Below, in pieces: positions 7,615 to 15,710 of a stretch of 64,000 nt of DNA; position 1 is the stretch's first letter; every line of letters begins with the position of its first letter. The DNA is taken from positions 1 to 64,000 of the forward strand of contig JAGCDO010000066.1 of NCBI GenBank assembly GCA_017651265.1. The letters are read 5' to 3'. The notes below the pieces were generated by a model. That model searched no databases and was not told the DNA's origin. It saw nothing but the letters and a program-made list of their open reading frames with translations. The DNA is from Prevotella sp. (GTDB lineage: Bacteria; Bacteroidota; Bacteroidia; Bacteroidales; Bacteroidaceae). Position numbers and translations under genes: made by a program.

Positions 7615-8034
7615 ATGACAGAGGATATACTCAAACAGAAATTTGGTCAGCAGAACCATTTCCAAGTGCCTGAAGGGTATTTCGACAAGTTCATGACGGA
7701 TATCATGCAGCAGTTGCCGGAGGAGAAAACTACGGCGATTGAGGTGAATATGTCTGATACCAAGAGTACCAAGAGGGCTTGGATTAGGCCTATGCGGCGA
7801 CTGGCCATTGCTGCAAGTTTCGCAGCGCTGTTATTCGGTGCCGCTACGTATTATACTTCGATGAGTGGAAACCAGAGCCATCAGGCATCTTCTGAAATGC
7901 AGACTGCCAAGATGGAAAAGGCAATCGACTCAAAGTCCGCTAATGCTGAAAATGACGAATATTATCTTGATGAAATGGCTGACTATGCCATGCTCGATAA
8001 TTCGGACATCTATGCTTATCTGATTGAGAATTGA
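7615..8034 (+). CDS. Single-TM protein, probable anti-sigma factor
   Basis: 139 aa. An N-terminal cytoplasmic part (residues 1-62) contains QVPEGYFDKFMTDIMQQLPE, a motif often seen in Bacteroidota anti-sigma-like proteins. One hydrophobic segment (LAIAASFAALLFGAATYY, about 63-80) is followed by a short periplasmic acidic tail with EYYLDEMADYAML. The size, topology and position directly after an ECF sigma gene suggest it holds the sigma factor at the membrane. No zinc-binding anti-sigma motif is visible. The role is inference from context. Confidence 0.7.
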   Translation: MTEDILKQKFGQQNHFQVPEGYFDKFMTDIMQQLPEEKTTAIEVNMSDTKSTKRAWIRPMRRLAIAASFAALLFGAATYYTSMSGNQSHQASSEMQTAKMEKAIDSKSANAENDEYYLDEMADYAMLDNSDIYAYLIEN

Positions 8035-8049
8035 TAAACGGAGTACTTA

Positions 8050-8541
8050 ATGAGAAAGGTATTGATCTTATGGGTGACGATGATGCTCAGTTGTGCTGCC
8101 TATGCCCAACAGTGGGGACAGCAACCGGGTAGATTCGACCCGCAGCGTTTCCAGAAAGAGCTCGAGCAGTTCATCACCAAGGAGGCAGGACTGACCCCGA
8201 AAGAGGCAGCTGCTTTCTTCCCGGTATATCGGGAGATGATGAACAAGCAGCGTGCGGTGTATACGCAGGCTGCCCGCTACCGCTATATGAAACCGAAAGA
8301 CAATGCGGAATGCAAGAAGGTCATCCTTCGCCGGGATGAACTCGACCTGCAAGTGAAAGAGATTCAGAAGACTTACCACGAGAAGTTCCTGAAAATCATT
8401 CCAGCCACAAAGGTCTTCGATGTGATCAATGCGGAAGATAATTTCCATAGACAATCACTCCGCTGGGTAGGAGGAAGAAATCCCCAACCTCCAGGAAGGA
8501 ACGGACAGTTCCCCGCCCGCCCGAACAGTGGAAGGAAATAA
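8050..8541 (+). CDS. CpxP/Spy-like periplasmic protein
   Basis: 163 aa with a signal peptide (MRKVLILWVTMMLSCAAYAQ). The mature part is helical: FDPQRFQKELEQFITKEAGL, TPKEAAAFFPVYREMMNKQR and ELDLQVKEIQKTYHEKFLKI. Its C-terminus is Pro/Gly/Arg-rich (GGRNPQPPGRNGQFPARPNS). This helical layout resembles CpxP/Spy-type periplasmic chaperones that respond to envelope damage. As last gene of the sigma/anti-sigma operon it fits a stress-sensing or chaperone role. A perfect terminator follows. Confidence 0.7.
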   Translation: MRKVLILWVTMMLSCAAYAQQWGQQPGRFDPQRFQKELEQFITKEAGLTPKEAAAFFPVYREMMNKQRAVYTQAARYRYMKPKDNAECKKVILRRDELDLQVKEIQKTYHEKFLKIIPATKVFDVINAEDNFHRQSLRWVGGRNPQPPGRNGQFPARPNSGRK

Positions 8542-8555
8542 TCAAAGAATAAAAG

Positions 8556-8586
8556 AATAACACAAGAAATTGTGTTATTTTTTTTG
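8556..8586 (+). terminator. Rho-independent terminator after the CpxP-like gene
   Basis: AATAACACAA (8556-8565), GAAA tetraloop, TTGTGTTATT (8570-8579), then a run of T to 8585. Perfect 10 bp stem. Confidence 0.92.
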
Positions 8587-8613
8587 TTATATACAGTTTT
8601 TGTCGTACCTTTG
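8583..8613 (+). promoter_or_regulatory. Promoter of the glucosaminidase gene, overlapping the terminator
   Basis: TTTG at 8583-8586, made from the terminator T run, and TACCTTTG at 8606-8613 are 19 bases apart. The transcript would begin at about 8618-8620, on the start codon itself, implying a very short or absent leader. Confidence 0.75.
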
Positions 8614-8619
8614 TCACTC

Positions 8620-9549
8620 ATGATACGGTTCACGAATTACAGCTTACGGAATATATTGTTCCTGTTCCTCATGACAGGTTCTGTTTCTACTGTTGCCCAG
8701 CAGCAGAAATGGAACCAGCGTTACCAGACATATATCGACCAGTATCGCGACATGGCCATCGAGCAGATGCTGCGCAACAAGATTCCAGCCAGTATCACAT
8801 TGGCGCAAGGAATCCTGGAAAGCGGTGCGGGAAACAGTGAACTGGTGAAGAAAGGGAATAACCATTTCGGTATTAAGTGCCACGGATGGACAGGTAGGAC
8901 GGTTCATAAGGATGATGATGCCAAACAGGAGTGTTTCCGTGCATATAATAATGCACAAGAGAGTTATGAGGACCATAGTAAGTTCCTGACTAAGAACAAA
9001 CGATACAGTCAGCTGTTCTCTCTCTCCATCACGGATTACAAAGGATGGGCGCACGGACTGAAGGCGTGTGGCTATGCCACGAACCCGAACTATGCACCGA
9101 TGTTGATTAACCTTATCGAACTGTACAAGCTCTATGAGTACGACCGTGCCAAGAGCTACGACAAGTTCATGGCGCAGAACTCCGGACATAGACAGGACGG
9201 ATTCCTACACCCTATACATATATATAATAAGAACTATTTCCTTCAGGCCAGGAAAGGGGATACCTTTAAGGCGATTGGTAAGGAGATCGGTATCAGCGGG
9301 AAGAAGATTGCCAAGTATAACGAACGTGACTACAATTCACCGCTTGTTGAGAACGAAATGATCTGGCTCAAGAAGAAGCAGAAAAAGGCCGAGGCATCCT
9401 ATAAGAAACGTCCGCATCGTGTGAAGGCAGGCGAGAGCATGTATTCCATCGCCCAGTATTATGGTATCCGACTGAAGAGTCTGTATAAGATGAATAAACT
9501 GAGTCCTGACTATGAGCTGAAGGTGGGCGATGAACTTAGGGTGCGATAG
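8620..9549 (+). CDS. Glucosaminidase with two LysM domains (peptidoglycan hydrolase)
   Basis: The ATG at 8620 gives 309 aa starting MIRFTNYSLRNILFLFLMTG, an export signal ending VAQQQ. An in-frame ATG at 8572 lies upstream of the promoter and is rejected. Residues about 35-180 are a FlgJ/AtlA-type N-acetylglucosaminidase domain (ITLAQGILESGAGNSELVKK, NHFGIKCHGWTG, YEDHSKFL, YATNPNYAPMLI). Two LysM repeats follow: YFLQARKGDTFKAIGKEIGI and PHRVKAGESMYSIAQYYGIR. It should cut glycan strands in the periplasm during growth or division. Confidence 0.93.
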   Translation: MIRFTNYSLRNILFLFLMTGSVSTVAQQQKWNQRYQTYIDQYRDMAIEQMLRNKIPASITLAQGILESGAGNSELVKKGNNHFGIKCHGWTGRTVHKDDDAKQECFRAYNNAQESYEDHSKFLTKNKRYSQLFSLSITDYKGWAHGLKACGYATNPNYAPMLINLIELYKLYEYDRAKSYDKFMAQNSGHRQDGFLHPIHIYNKNYFLQARKGDTFKAIGKEIGISGKKIAKYNERDYNSPLVENEMIWLKKKQKKAEASYKKRPHRVKAGESMYSIAQYYGIRLKSLYKMNKLSPDYELKVGDELRVR

Positions 9550-9569
9550 TGCTGATTTGCACAAATAAA

Positions 9570-9601
9570 TTTGGCTATTCTCTCGTTTTTTCGTAACTTT
9601 G
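9570..9601 (+). promoter_or_regulatory. pheT promoter
   Basis: TTTG at 9570-9573 and TAACTTTG at 9594-9601, spacing 20. The ATG follows at 9636. Confidence 0.75.
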
Positions 9602-9635
9602 CCCCCGTTTTTACAGAATATCAATAATCATTGCA

Positions 9636-12101
9636 ATGAATATTTCATATAAATGGCTGAAAGAGTATGTTGACTTTGACCTGACTCCGCAGGAAGTGTG
9701 CGATGCGCTGACTTCCGAGGGTCTGGAGGTTGACGCACTGGAAGAGGTACAAAGCATTAAAGGAGGACTCAAAGGATTGTATGTAGGTAAGGTGCTTACC
9801 TGTGAGATGCACCCCAATTCTGACCATCTTCATGTAACCACTGTTGACTTAGGTAAGGGCGAGCCTTCGCAGATTGTCTGTGGCGCGCCTAACGTGGCCG
9901 CAGGACAGAAGGTGATCGTGGCTGATCTGGGCTGCGTGCTCTATGATGGCGACAAGGAGTTCGTGATCAAGAAGAGTAAGCTGCGTGGCGTGGAGAGCAA
10001 CGGTATGATCTGTGCCGAGGATGAAATCGGTATAGGTACGAGTCATGCGGGTATCATCGTACTGCCCGAGGATGCTGTTGTAGGTACTCCTGCTGCTGAA
10101 TACTATCACCTGGAGAGCGACTGGCTCATCGAGGTGGATATCACGGCTAACCGTGCTGATGCGCTCTCACATTGGGGCGTGGCACGCGACCTTTATGCGT
10201 GGCTGAAGCAGAACGGTTATCAGACATCCCTGCATCGTCCCGACTGCAGTAAGTTTGCCGTTGACAACGAGTCACTGCCTGTTGAGGTGGTGATCGAGAA
10301 TGAGGAGGCTTGCAAGCGCTATGCTTGCGTGAGCATCACCGACTGTGAAGTGAAGGAGAGTCCGGAGTGGTTGAAGAACAAGCTCAACACCATCGGACTT
10401 CGTCCTATCAATAATATCGTGGACATTACCAACTACATCATGATGGCCTACGGTCAGCCGCTCCACTGCTTCGATGCAGATATGGTTACCGGTCATAAGA
10501 TCGTGGTGAAGACCATGCCCGAGGGTACGAAGTTCGTGACACTCGACGGTGTGGAGCATAGCTTGTCTGACAAGGATCTGGCCATCTGCAATGCAGAGGA
10601 GCCGATGTGTATAGCTGGTGTGTTCGGTGGAAAGGGTAGTGGTACGTATGAAACCACTAGGAACGTGGTGCTCGAGAGTGCTTACTTCCATCCCACATGG
10701 ATCCGCAAGAGTGCCCGTCGTCATGGACTGAGCACAGATGCCAGCTTCCGTTTTGAGCGTGGTATTGATCCCAATGGTACCATCTATGCTTTGCAGCAGG
10801 CTGCTATCCTGTGTAAGGAGCTGGCCAACGGTAAGGTGAGCATGCAGATCAAGGATGTATATCCCAATCCGCTGCCCGACTTCCCCGTTGAACTGAAGTA
10901 CGATTATGTGCACCAGCTGGTGGGTAAGGATATTCCTGTGGAGACCATCAAGAGTATCGTGACCAGTCTGGAGATGCGCATTGAGAAGGAGGATGCTGAA
11001 GGACTGAAACTGGTTGTTCCCGCATACCGTGTGGATGTGCAGCGTCCTTGCGACGTGGTGGAGGATATCCTTCGCGTATATGGATATAATAATGTGGAGA
11101 TTCCTACACAGTTGAAGTCATCACTCGTGAATAAAGGTGATGAAGACCAGAAGCATCTTCTGGAGAACCTGATCGGTGAACAGCTGGTGGGATGCGGCTT
11201 CAATGAGATTCTGAATAACTCTCTGACCAAGGCTGCTTACTACGAAGGACTGGAGAACAGCTTCAACACAGAGAACCTGGTGAGGATCATGAACCCGCTG
11301 AGTTCCGACCTGAACGTGATGCGCCTGAGTATCCTGTTCGGCGGTCTGGAGAGCATTGCACACAACGTGAACCGTAAGAGTGCGAACCTGAAGTTCTTCG
11401 AGTTCGGTAATACCTATTTCTATTCACCTGAAAAGGCTGATGCAGAGAATCCGATGAACGCCTATAAGGAGGAGACACATCTGGGCTTGTGGGTAACAGG
11501 TAAGCGTGTTGAAGGTTCATGGGCGCATCCTGATGAGCAGAGCTCGTTCTACGAACTGAAGGCATATGTGCTGAATATCCTCCGTCGTATCGGACTGCCC
11601 CTCGGTGCTGTTGTCTTCAAGGAGAGCAAGGGTGATATCTTGTCAAAGGGTATGGTCATCGAGAACCGTGGCGGAAAGCTGCTGGGTGAACTGGGTATCG
11701 TATCCAAGAAGGTGGCCAAGCGCTGTGATGTAAATGCTGAGGTGTACTTCGCCGACTTGAACTGGACGGCCCTGACAAAGGCTGTTCGCAAGAATAGCGT
11801 GTCGTACACGGAGATCAGTAAGTATCCTGCCGTGAGTCGCGACCTGGCGTTGCTGATCGACAAGGATGTGGAGTTCTCTCGCATTGAGCAGATTGCTTAC
11901 CAGACCGAGAGGAAGCTGCTGAAGAAAGTGGAGCTGTTCGATGTCTATGAGGGTAAGAACCTGCCTGCCGGTAAGAAGAGCTACGCTGTGAATTTCATCC
12001 TCCAGGACGAGGAGAAGACTATGGGTGACAAGCAGATCGATGCGATCATGCAGAAACTCATCACCAATATCAAGAAACAGCTCAACGCAGAGTTGAGATA
12101 A
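9636..12101 (+). CDS. pheT: Phenylalanine--tRNA ligase beta subunit
   Basis: 821 aa, the standard length. An N-terminal EMAP/OB-type tRNA-binding domain (about residues 40-150: LYVGKVLTCEMHPNSDHLHV, QIVCGAPN) is followed by the B3/B4 editing domain (INNIVDITNYIMMAYGQPLH, FDADM). Next come the B5 domain with the catalytic-like core (SARRHGLSTDASFRFERGID) and the C-terminal ferredoxin-fold anticodon-binding domain (SKYPAVSRDLALLIDKDVEF). It forms an alpha2-beta2 enzyme with PheS, whose gene is not in this window. It is followed by heptamer repeats and a YebC-family gene. Confidence 0.97.
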   Translation: MNISYKWLKEYVDFDLTPQEVCDALTSEGLEVDALEEVQSIKGGLKGLYVGKVLTCEMHPNSDHLHVTTVDLGKGEPSQIVCGAPNVAAGQKVIVADLGCVLYDGDKEFVIKKSKLRGVESNGMICAEDEIGIGTSHAGIIVLPEDAVVGTPAAEYYHLESDWLIEVDITANRADALSHWGVARDLYAWLKQNGYQTSLHRPDCSKFAVDNESLPVEVVIENEEACKRYACVSITDCEVKESPEWLKNKLNTIGLRPINNIVDITNYIMMAYGQPLHCFDADMVTGHKIVVKTMPEGTKFVTLDGVEHSLSDKDLAICNAEEPMCIAGVFGGKGSGTYETTRNVVLESAYFHPTWIRKSARRHGLSTDASFRFERGIDPNGTIYALQQAAILCKELANGKVSMQIKDVYPNPLPDFPVELKYDYVHQLVGKDIPVETIKSIVTSLEMRIEKEDAEGLKLVVPAYRVDVQRPCDVVEDILRVYGYNNVEIPTQLKSSLVNKGDEDQKHLLENLIGEQLVGCGFNEILNNSLTKAAYYEGLENSFNTENLVRIMNPLSSDLNVMRLSILFGGLESIAHNVNRKSANLKFFEFGNTYFYSPEKADAENPMNAYKEETHLGLWVTGKRVEGSWAHPDEQSSFYELKAYVLNILRRIGLPLGAVVFKESKGDILSKGMVIENRGGKLLGELGIVSKKVAKRCDVNAEVYFADLNWTALTKAVRKNSVSYTEISKYPAVSRDLALLIDKDVEFSRIEQIAYQTERKLLKKVELFDVYEGKNLPAGKKSYAVNFILQDEEKTMGDKQIDAIMQKLITNIKKQLNAELR

Positions 12102-12134
12102 TTATGAATTATGAATTACTAATTATGCATTAGA
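12100..12134. repeat. 7 bp tandem repeat between pheT and the YebC-family gene
   Basis: Five heptamers in phase: AATTATG (12100-12106), AATTATG, AATTACT, AATTATG, CATTAGA (12128-12134). They fill the whole gap between the pheT stop and the next start codon. Confidence 0.75.
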
Positions 12135-12136
12135 AT

Positions 12137-12868
12137 ATGGGAAGAGCATTTGAATATCGCAAAGCAGCGAAATTAAAGAGATGGGGCCACATGGCCAAGA
12201 CTTTCACAAAGATTGGAAAGCAGATTGCAATCGCAGTAAAGGCTGGCGGTCCTGATCCCGACATGAATCCTACGCTCCGCGCCATCATCGCCAACGCAAA
12301 GCGCGAGAACATGCCGAAGGATAATATCGAGCGTGCCATCAAGAATGCGATGGGTAAGGACCAGAGCGACTACAAGGAAGTGACGTATGAAGGATACGGT
12401 CCTCATGGTATCGCTATCTTCGTGGAGACACTGACCGACAACACCACCCGTACAGTGGGTGATGTGCGTTCAGTATTCAACAAGTTCAACGGTAACCTGG
12501 GTACACAGGGCAGTCTGGCATTCCTCTTCGACCACAAGGCTGTGTTCACCTTTAAGAAGAAGGATGATCTGGATATGGACGAGCTGATTCTCGACCTGAT
12601 CGACTATGGCGTGGAGGATGAGTATGACGAGGATGAAGAGGAGAACAGCATCACCATCTACGGTGACCCGCAGAGCTTCAGTGCTATCCAGAAACATCTG
12701 GAGGAGAACGGCTTCGAGGTGACAGGTGCTGAGTTCACTCGTATCCCTAACGACCTGAAGGATGTGAATGCCGAGCAGCGTGAGACCATCGATAAGATGG
12801 TGGAGCGTTTAGAGGACTTCGACGATGTGCAGACGGTTTACACGAACATGAAGCCGGAGGAGGTGTAA
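12137..12868 (+). CDS. YebC/PmpR (TACO1) family protein
   Basis: 243 aa. It begins MGRAFEYRKAAKLKRWGHMA and continues KTFTKIGKQIAIAVKAGGPD and AKRENMPKDNIERAIKNAMG, the hallmark N-terminal helices of the family. An acidic middle/C-terminal part follows (EDEYDEDEEENSITIYG, ENGFEVTGAEFTRIPND). Members act as DNA-binding regulators in some bacteria and as translation factors easing ribosome stalls in others; the sequence does not decide between them. The stop overlaps the next start (TAATG). Confidence 0.93.
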   Translation: MGRAFEYRKAAKLKRWGHMAKTFTKIGKQIAIAVKAGGPDPDMNPTLRAIIANAKRENMPKDNIERAIKNAMGKDQSDYKEVTYEGYGPHGIAIFVETLTDNTTRTVGDVRSVFNKFNGNLGTQGSLAFLFDHKAVFTFKKKDDLDMDELILDLIDYGVEDEYDEDEEENSITIYGDPQSFSAIQKHLEENGFEVTGAEFTRIPNDLKDVNAEQRETIDKMVERLEDFDDVQTVYTNMKPEEV

Positions 12869-13116
12869 TGAAGCATATTGTTTATCAGACCTCTGGAACA
12901 TGCTCTCAGCAGATCGACCTTGATATCGATGATGACGGTCGTGTGAGGAATGTACAGTTCCTCGGCGGCTGCAACGGAAACCTGCAGGGAGTATCCCGCC
13001 TCGTCGAAGGAATGAAGGTGGAAGAGGTGAAAGAGCGTCTTGGAGGAATACGCTGCGGCTACAAGAACACAAGCTGTCCTGACCAGCTGGCGAGAGCCTT
13101 GGAACAGGCAGAATAA
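12868..13116 (+). CDS. TSCPD domain protein (TIGR03905-like), 82 aa
   Basis: A small cytosolic protein, MKHIVYQTSGTCSQQIDLDI, with VQFLGGCNGNLQGVSRLVEG and the naming motif NTSCPDQLARAL near the C-terminus. Four conserved cysteines (in GTCSQ, GGCNG, IRCGY, TSCPD) suggest a metal or cluster site. TSCPD domains also occur at the end of some vitamin B12-dependent ribonucleotide reductases; the role of stand-alone forms is unknown. It is translationally coupled to the YebC-family gene. Confidence 0.88.
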   Translation: MKHIVYQTSGTCSQQIDLDIDDDGRVRNVQFLGGCNGNLQGVSRLVEGMKVEEVKERLGGIRCGYKNTSCPDQLARALEQAE

Positions 13117-13120
13117 ACAT

Positions 13121-13155
13121 AAGGACATGGGGATTGCCTCCGTGTCCTTTTTCTT
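13121..13155 (+). terminator. Terminator after the TSCPD gene
   Basis: Stem strands AAGGACATGGGG (13121-13132) and CTCCGTGTCCTT (13138-13149), 12 pairs with two G-U, then TTTTTCTTT. Confidence 0.82.
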
Positions 13156-13159
13156 TGTT

Positions 13160-14128
13160 ATGGTGAAAACGATTGTTAGATTTCTGAAAAACTGGACGTT
13201 ACCTGTTTCCATGGGACTGGGAACGTTGTTGTATTTCCTCTTTGCCTTCACACCTGAACTGGAGGAGGCAAGCAGGTTCTTTGAACCGATCTTCGACGAG
13301 ATCCTGCCGCTGTTCATGTTCCTGATTCTCTTCGTTACGTTCTGTAAGGTGGATTTCCATCAGATGCGACTGGAACCATGGCATTTCTGGATCTCGCTGT
13401 TTCAGATACTCTTTGTGCTGATCATCGTTTGCATCATCTTGTTTGCGACTGATCCCAATGATACGCATACGAAGATCATGTGGGAGGGAATCCTGTGCTG
13501 CGTCATCGCTCCTTGCGCCGCCGCTGCAGCCGTTGTCACGACGAAGCTGGGAGGAAACCTGAACTCCATGACTACCTTCACCTTCCTGTCGAACTTCGTT
13601 ACGGCACTGATGATTCCCATCGTGTTCCCCTTGGTGGAGAAGAGTGCACATATCTCGTTCCTCACCGCCTTCTGGATCATCCTCCAACGTGTGGCGCTCA
13701 TCCTTGTGGTACCTCTCATCATGGGCTGGTTTGTCAAACACCACATGCACCGACTCCATCGGCGCATCATTAGTATTCCTGATCTGGGCTTCTATTTCTG
13801 GGGAATCTCCTTGGCCATCGTAACGGGTACGACCGTGAAGAATATCGTGAACAGTCATTCGCCTGTCATCTTGCTACTGCTGATTGCAGCCGTCTCTCTC
13901 TTACTCTGTTTCGTACAGTTCATGGTGGGCAAATATGTTGGGCGTTTCTTTCATTCAACCATCGAGGCTGGTCAGGCGCTGGGCCAGAAGAATACGGCTT
14001 TTGCCATCTGGATTGCCTATACGTATCTGAACCCCGTGGCCTCGGTAGGACCGGGGTGCTATATTCTCTGGCAGAATATCGTAAATAGCTGGGAGCTATG
14101 GCAGCAGAGAAGAAAAAATGGAAAATAA
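13160..14128 (+). CDS. BASS/SBF family transporter
   Basis: The ATG at 13160 (MVKTIVRFLKNWTLPVSMGL) gives 322 aa. Earlier in-frame ATGs (13040, 13127) lie in the preceding gene or its terminator. About nine hydrophobic segments are visible, including GTLLYFLFAFTPEL and LPLFMFLILFVTFCKV. The central stretch GILCCVIAPCAAAAAVVTTK with GGNLNSMTTFTFLSNFVTAL resembles the cross-over region of bile-acid:sodium symporter family proteins. Substrate unknown; bile acids are not implied. An AEC-type carrier is an alternative. Confidence 0.75.
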   Translation: MVKTIVRFLKNWTLPVSMGLGTLLYFLFAFTPELEEASRFFEPIFDEILPLFMFLILFVTFCKVDFHQMRLEPWHFWISLFQILFVLIIVCIILFATDPNDTHTKIMWEGILCCVIAPCAAAAAVVTTKLGGNLNSMTTFTFLSNFVTALMIPIVFPLVEKSAHISFLTAFWIILQRVALILVVPLIMGWFVKHHMHRLHRRIISIPDLGFYFWGISLAIVTGTTVKNIVNSHSPVILLLLIAAVSLLLCFVQFMVGKYVGRFFHSTIEAGQALGQKNTAFAIWIAYTYLNPVASVGPGCYILWQNIVNSWELWQQRRKNGK

Positions 14129-14141
14129 AAACCATTATCCT

Positions 14142-14188
14142 TTTGCATTTCGCTCGACTTTTCGTAACTTTGGCTTCGCCGAAGTTAC
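14142..14188 (+). promoter_or_regulatory. Upstream purF-like gene promoter (P1) inside an inverted repeat
   Basis: TTTG (14142-14145) and TAACTTTG (14165-14172), spacing 19. The -7 box is one arm of an imperfect palindrome at 14164-14188: GTAACTTTGGC, three bases, GCCGAAGTTAC. A bound protein or a hairpin at the transcript start could regulate it. Confidence 0.6.
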
Positions 14189-14222
14189 TTTCACTCGACA
14201 GAAAAGAAAAACTTACTTTTTC

Positions 14223-14253
14223 TTTGTACTGTCCTCGTTTATTCGTAACTTTG
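14223..14253 (+). promoter_or_regulatory. Proximal purF-like gene promoter (P2)
   Basis: TTTG (14223-14226) and TAACTTTG (14246-14253), spacing 19, 81 bases after P1. The sequence just before each -7 box is similar (CTCGACTTTTCG and CTCGTTTATTCG), suggesting a local duplication. Confidence 0.7.
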
Positions 14254-14279
14254 CACTCTCAAAAGATTAATATACACAT

Positions 14280-15710
14280 ATGGGTGGTTTTTTCGGGACA
14301 ATATCGGTGAAGGATTGCGTAAACGATTTGTTTTACGGAACCGATTATAATTCGCATTTAGGAACAAAACGTGCTGGTCTTGTAACCTTCGACCAGGATA
14401 AAGGCTTTTCACGCTCCATTCACAGTCTGGAGAGGGATTACTTCCGTTCACGTTTTGAGAAGGAACTGGATGACTTTACCGGTAATAGCGGTATTGGTGT
14501 CATCAGTGATACAGATCCCCAACCCATATTGATCAATTCACATCTCGGTAGATATGCTGTGGTGACCGTTGCGAAGGTGAACAACCTTCGTGAGATTGCC
14601 CAGGAACTGATGGAAAAACGCATGCATCTCAGTGAGATGAGTGCCAACACGATTAACCAGACGGAGCTCATTGCCCTGCTCATCAATATGGGCGATACGT
14701 TCGTGGATGGTATCAATCTGGTCTATCAGAAGGTGAAAGGTTCCTGTTCCATGCTGATCCTCACCGACGATGGTATCATCGCTGCCCGTGATGCGTTAGG
14801 AAGAACACCGATTGTGATTGGCAAGAAGGAAGATGGTTATGCGGTAACCACTGAAACAACCAGTCTGCCTAACCTTGACTATACTCCCGTTCGCGACCTC
14901 GGTCCTGGTGAGATCATTAGGTTACGGGCTGATGGGGTAGAGGTACTTCAGCAGCCGTTCAAACGCGAACAGATCTGTTCGTTCCTCTGGGTGTACTATG
15001 GCTTCCCCGCCAGTGATTATGAGGGAATTAACACAGAGGATTTCCGTGAGAAGGTTGGAAAGGTGATGGGTGAGGAAGACAGCACCGAGGCCGATTGTGT
15101 CTGCGGTATTCCCGACAGTGGTGTAGGAACTGCTTTAGGATATGCAGTGGGTCATAAGATCCCGTATAAGAGAGCCGTTCTGAAATATACGCCTACCTGG
15201 CCACGCAGCTTTACTCCCGGTAACCAAAGTCGCAGAAACCTTGTGGCGAAGATGAAGCTGATTCCCAACAGGGAACTGATGCAGGGACAACGTGTGGTCT
15301 TCTGCGACGACTCTATTGTTCGCGGTACGCAGTTGCGTGATAATGTCAAGATGTTTTTCGAGTATGGTGCCAAGGAAGTGCATGCCCGCATCTCTTGTCC
15401 GCCATTGGTTTATGGTTGTCCTTTTATTGGGTTTACAGCATCCAAGAGCGACTTGGAACTGATTACCCGTCGTATCATACAGGACTTTGAAGGCGATGCG
15501 AACAAGAACCTTGACAAATACGCACAGACCGACAGTCCTGAGTACCAGAAGATGGTAGAGGAGATTGGTCGCAGGTTGGGTCTTACAAGTGTGAAATTCA
15601 ACAAGATAGAGAATCTGATTGATGCAATAGGTTTACCCAAGTGCAAGGTCTGCACCCATTGCTTCGACGGTTCCAGCTATTTCTTCCAGGATCAGAAAGG
15701 AGAGGAGTGA
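14280..15710 (+). CDS. PurF-like amidophosphoribosyltransferase lacking the N-terminal cysteine
   Basis: 476 aa. The N-terminal glutaminase (Ntn) domain begins MGGFFGTISVKDCVNDLFYG, where classical PurF has Cys right after the initiator Met; here it is Gly. Later Ntn elements remain (YNSHLGTKRAG, GNSGIGVISDTDPQP). The phosphoribosyltransferase domain is intact, with the PRPP loop VVFCDDSIVRGTQL and IPDSGVGTALGYA. A C-terminal CKVCTHCFDGSSYF could bind metal. PurF makes phosphoribosylamine from PRPP and glutamine. Without the nucleophile this protein cannot use glutamine in the normal way; it may use ammonia or have another role. Similar proteins exist beside true PurF in Bacteroides, from memory. 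The 3' end overlaps the convergent gene by 19 bases. Confidence 0.85.
   Translation: MGGFFGTISVKDCVNDLFYGTDYNSHLGTKRAGLVTFDQDKGFSRSIHSLERDYFRSRFEKELDDFTGNSGIGVISDTDPQPILINSHLGRYAVVTVAKVNNLREIAQELMEKRMHLSEMSANTINQTELIALLINMGDTFVDGINLVYQKVKGSCSMLILTDDGIIAARDALGRTPIVIGKKEDGYAVTTETTSLPNLDYTPVRDLGPGEIIRLRADGVEVLQQPFKREQICSFLWVYYGFPASDYEGINTEDFREKVGKVMGEEDSTEADCVCGIPDSGVGTALGYAVGHKIPYKRAVLKYTPTWPRSFTPGNQSRRNLVAKMKLIPNRELMQGQRVVFCDDSIVRGTQLRDNVKMFFEYGAKEVHARISCPPLVYGCPFIGFTASKSDLELITRRIIQDFEGDANKNLDKYAQTDSPEYQKMVEEIGRRLGLTSVKFNKIENLIDAIGLPKCKVCTHCFDGSSYFFQDQKGEE

Noticed and set aside
8572..8619. Longer glucosaminidase starting at 8572
   Set aside because: That ATG is inside the upstream terminator and before the promoter.
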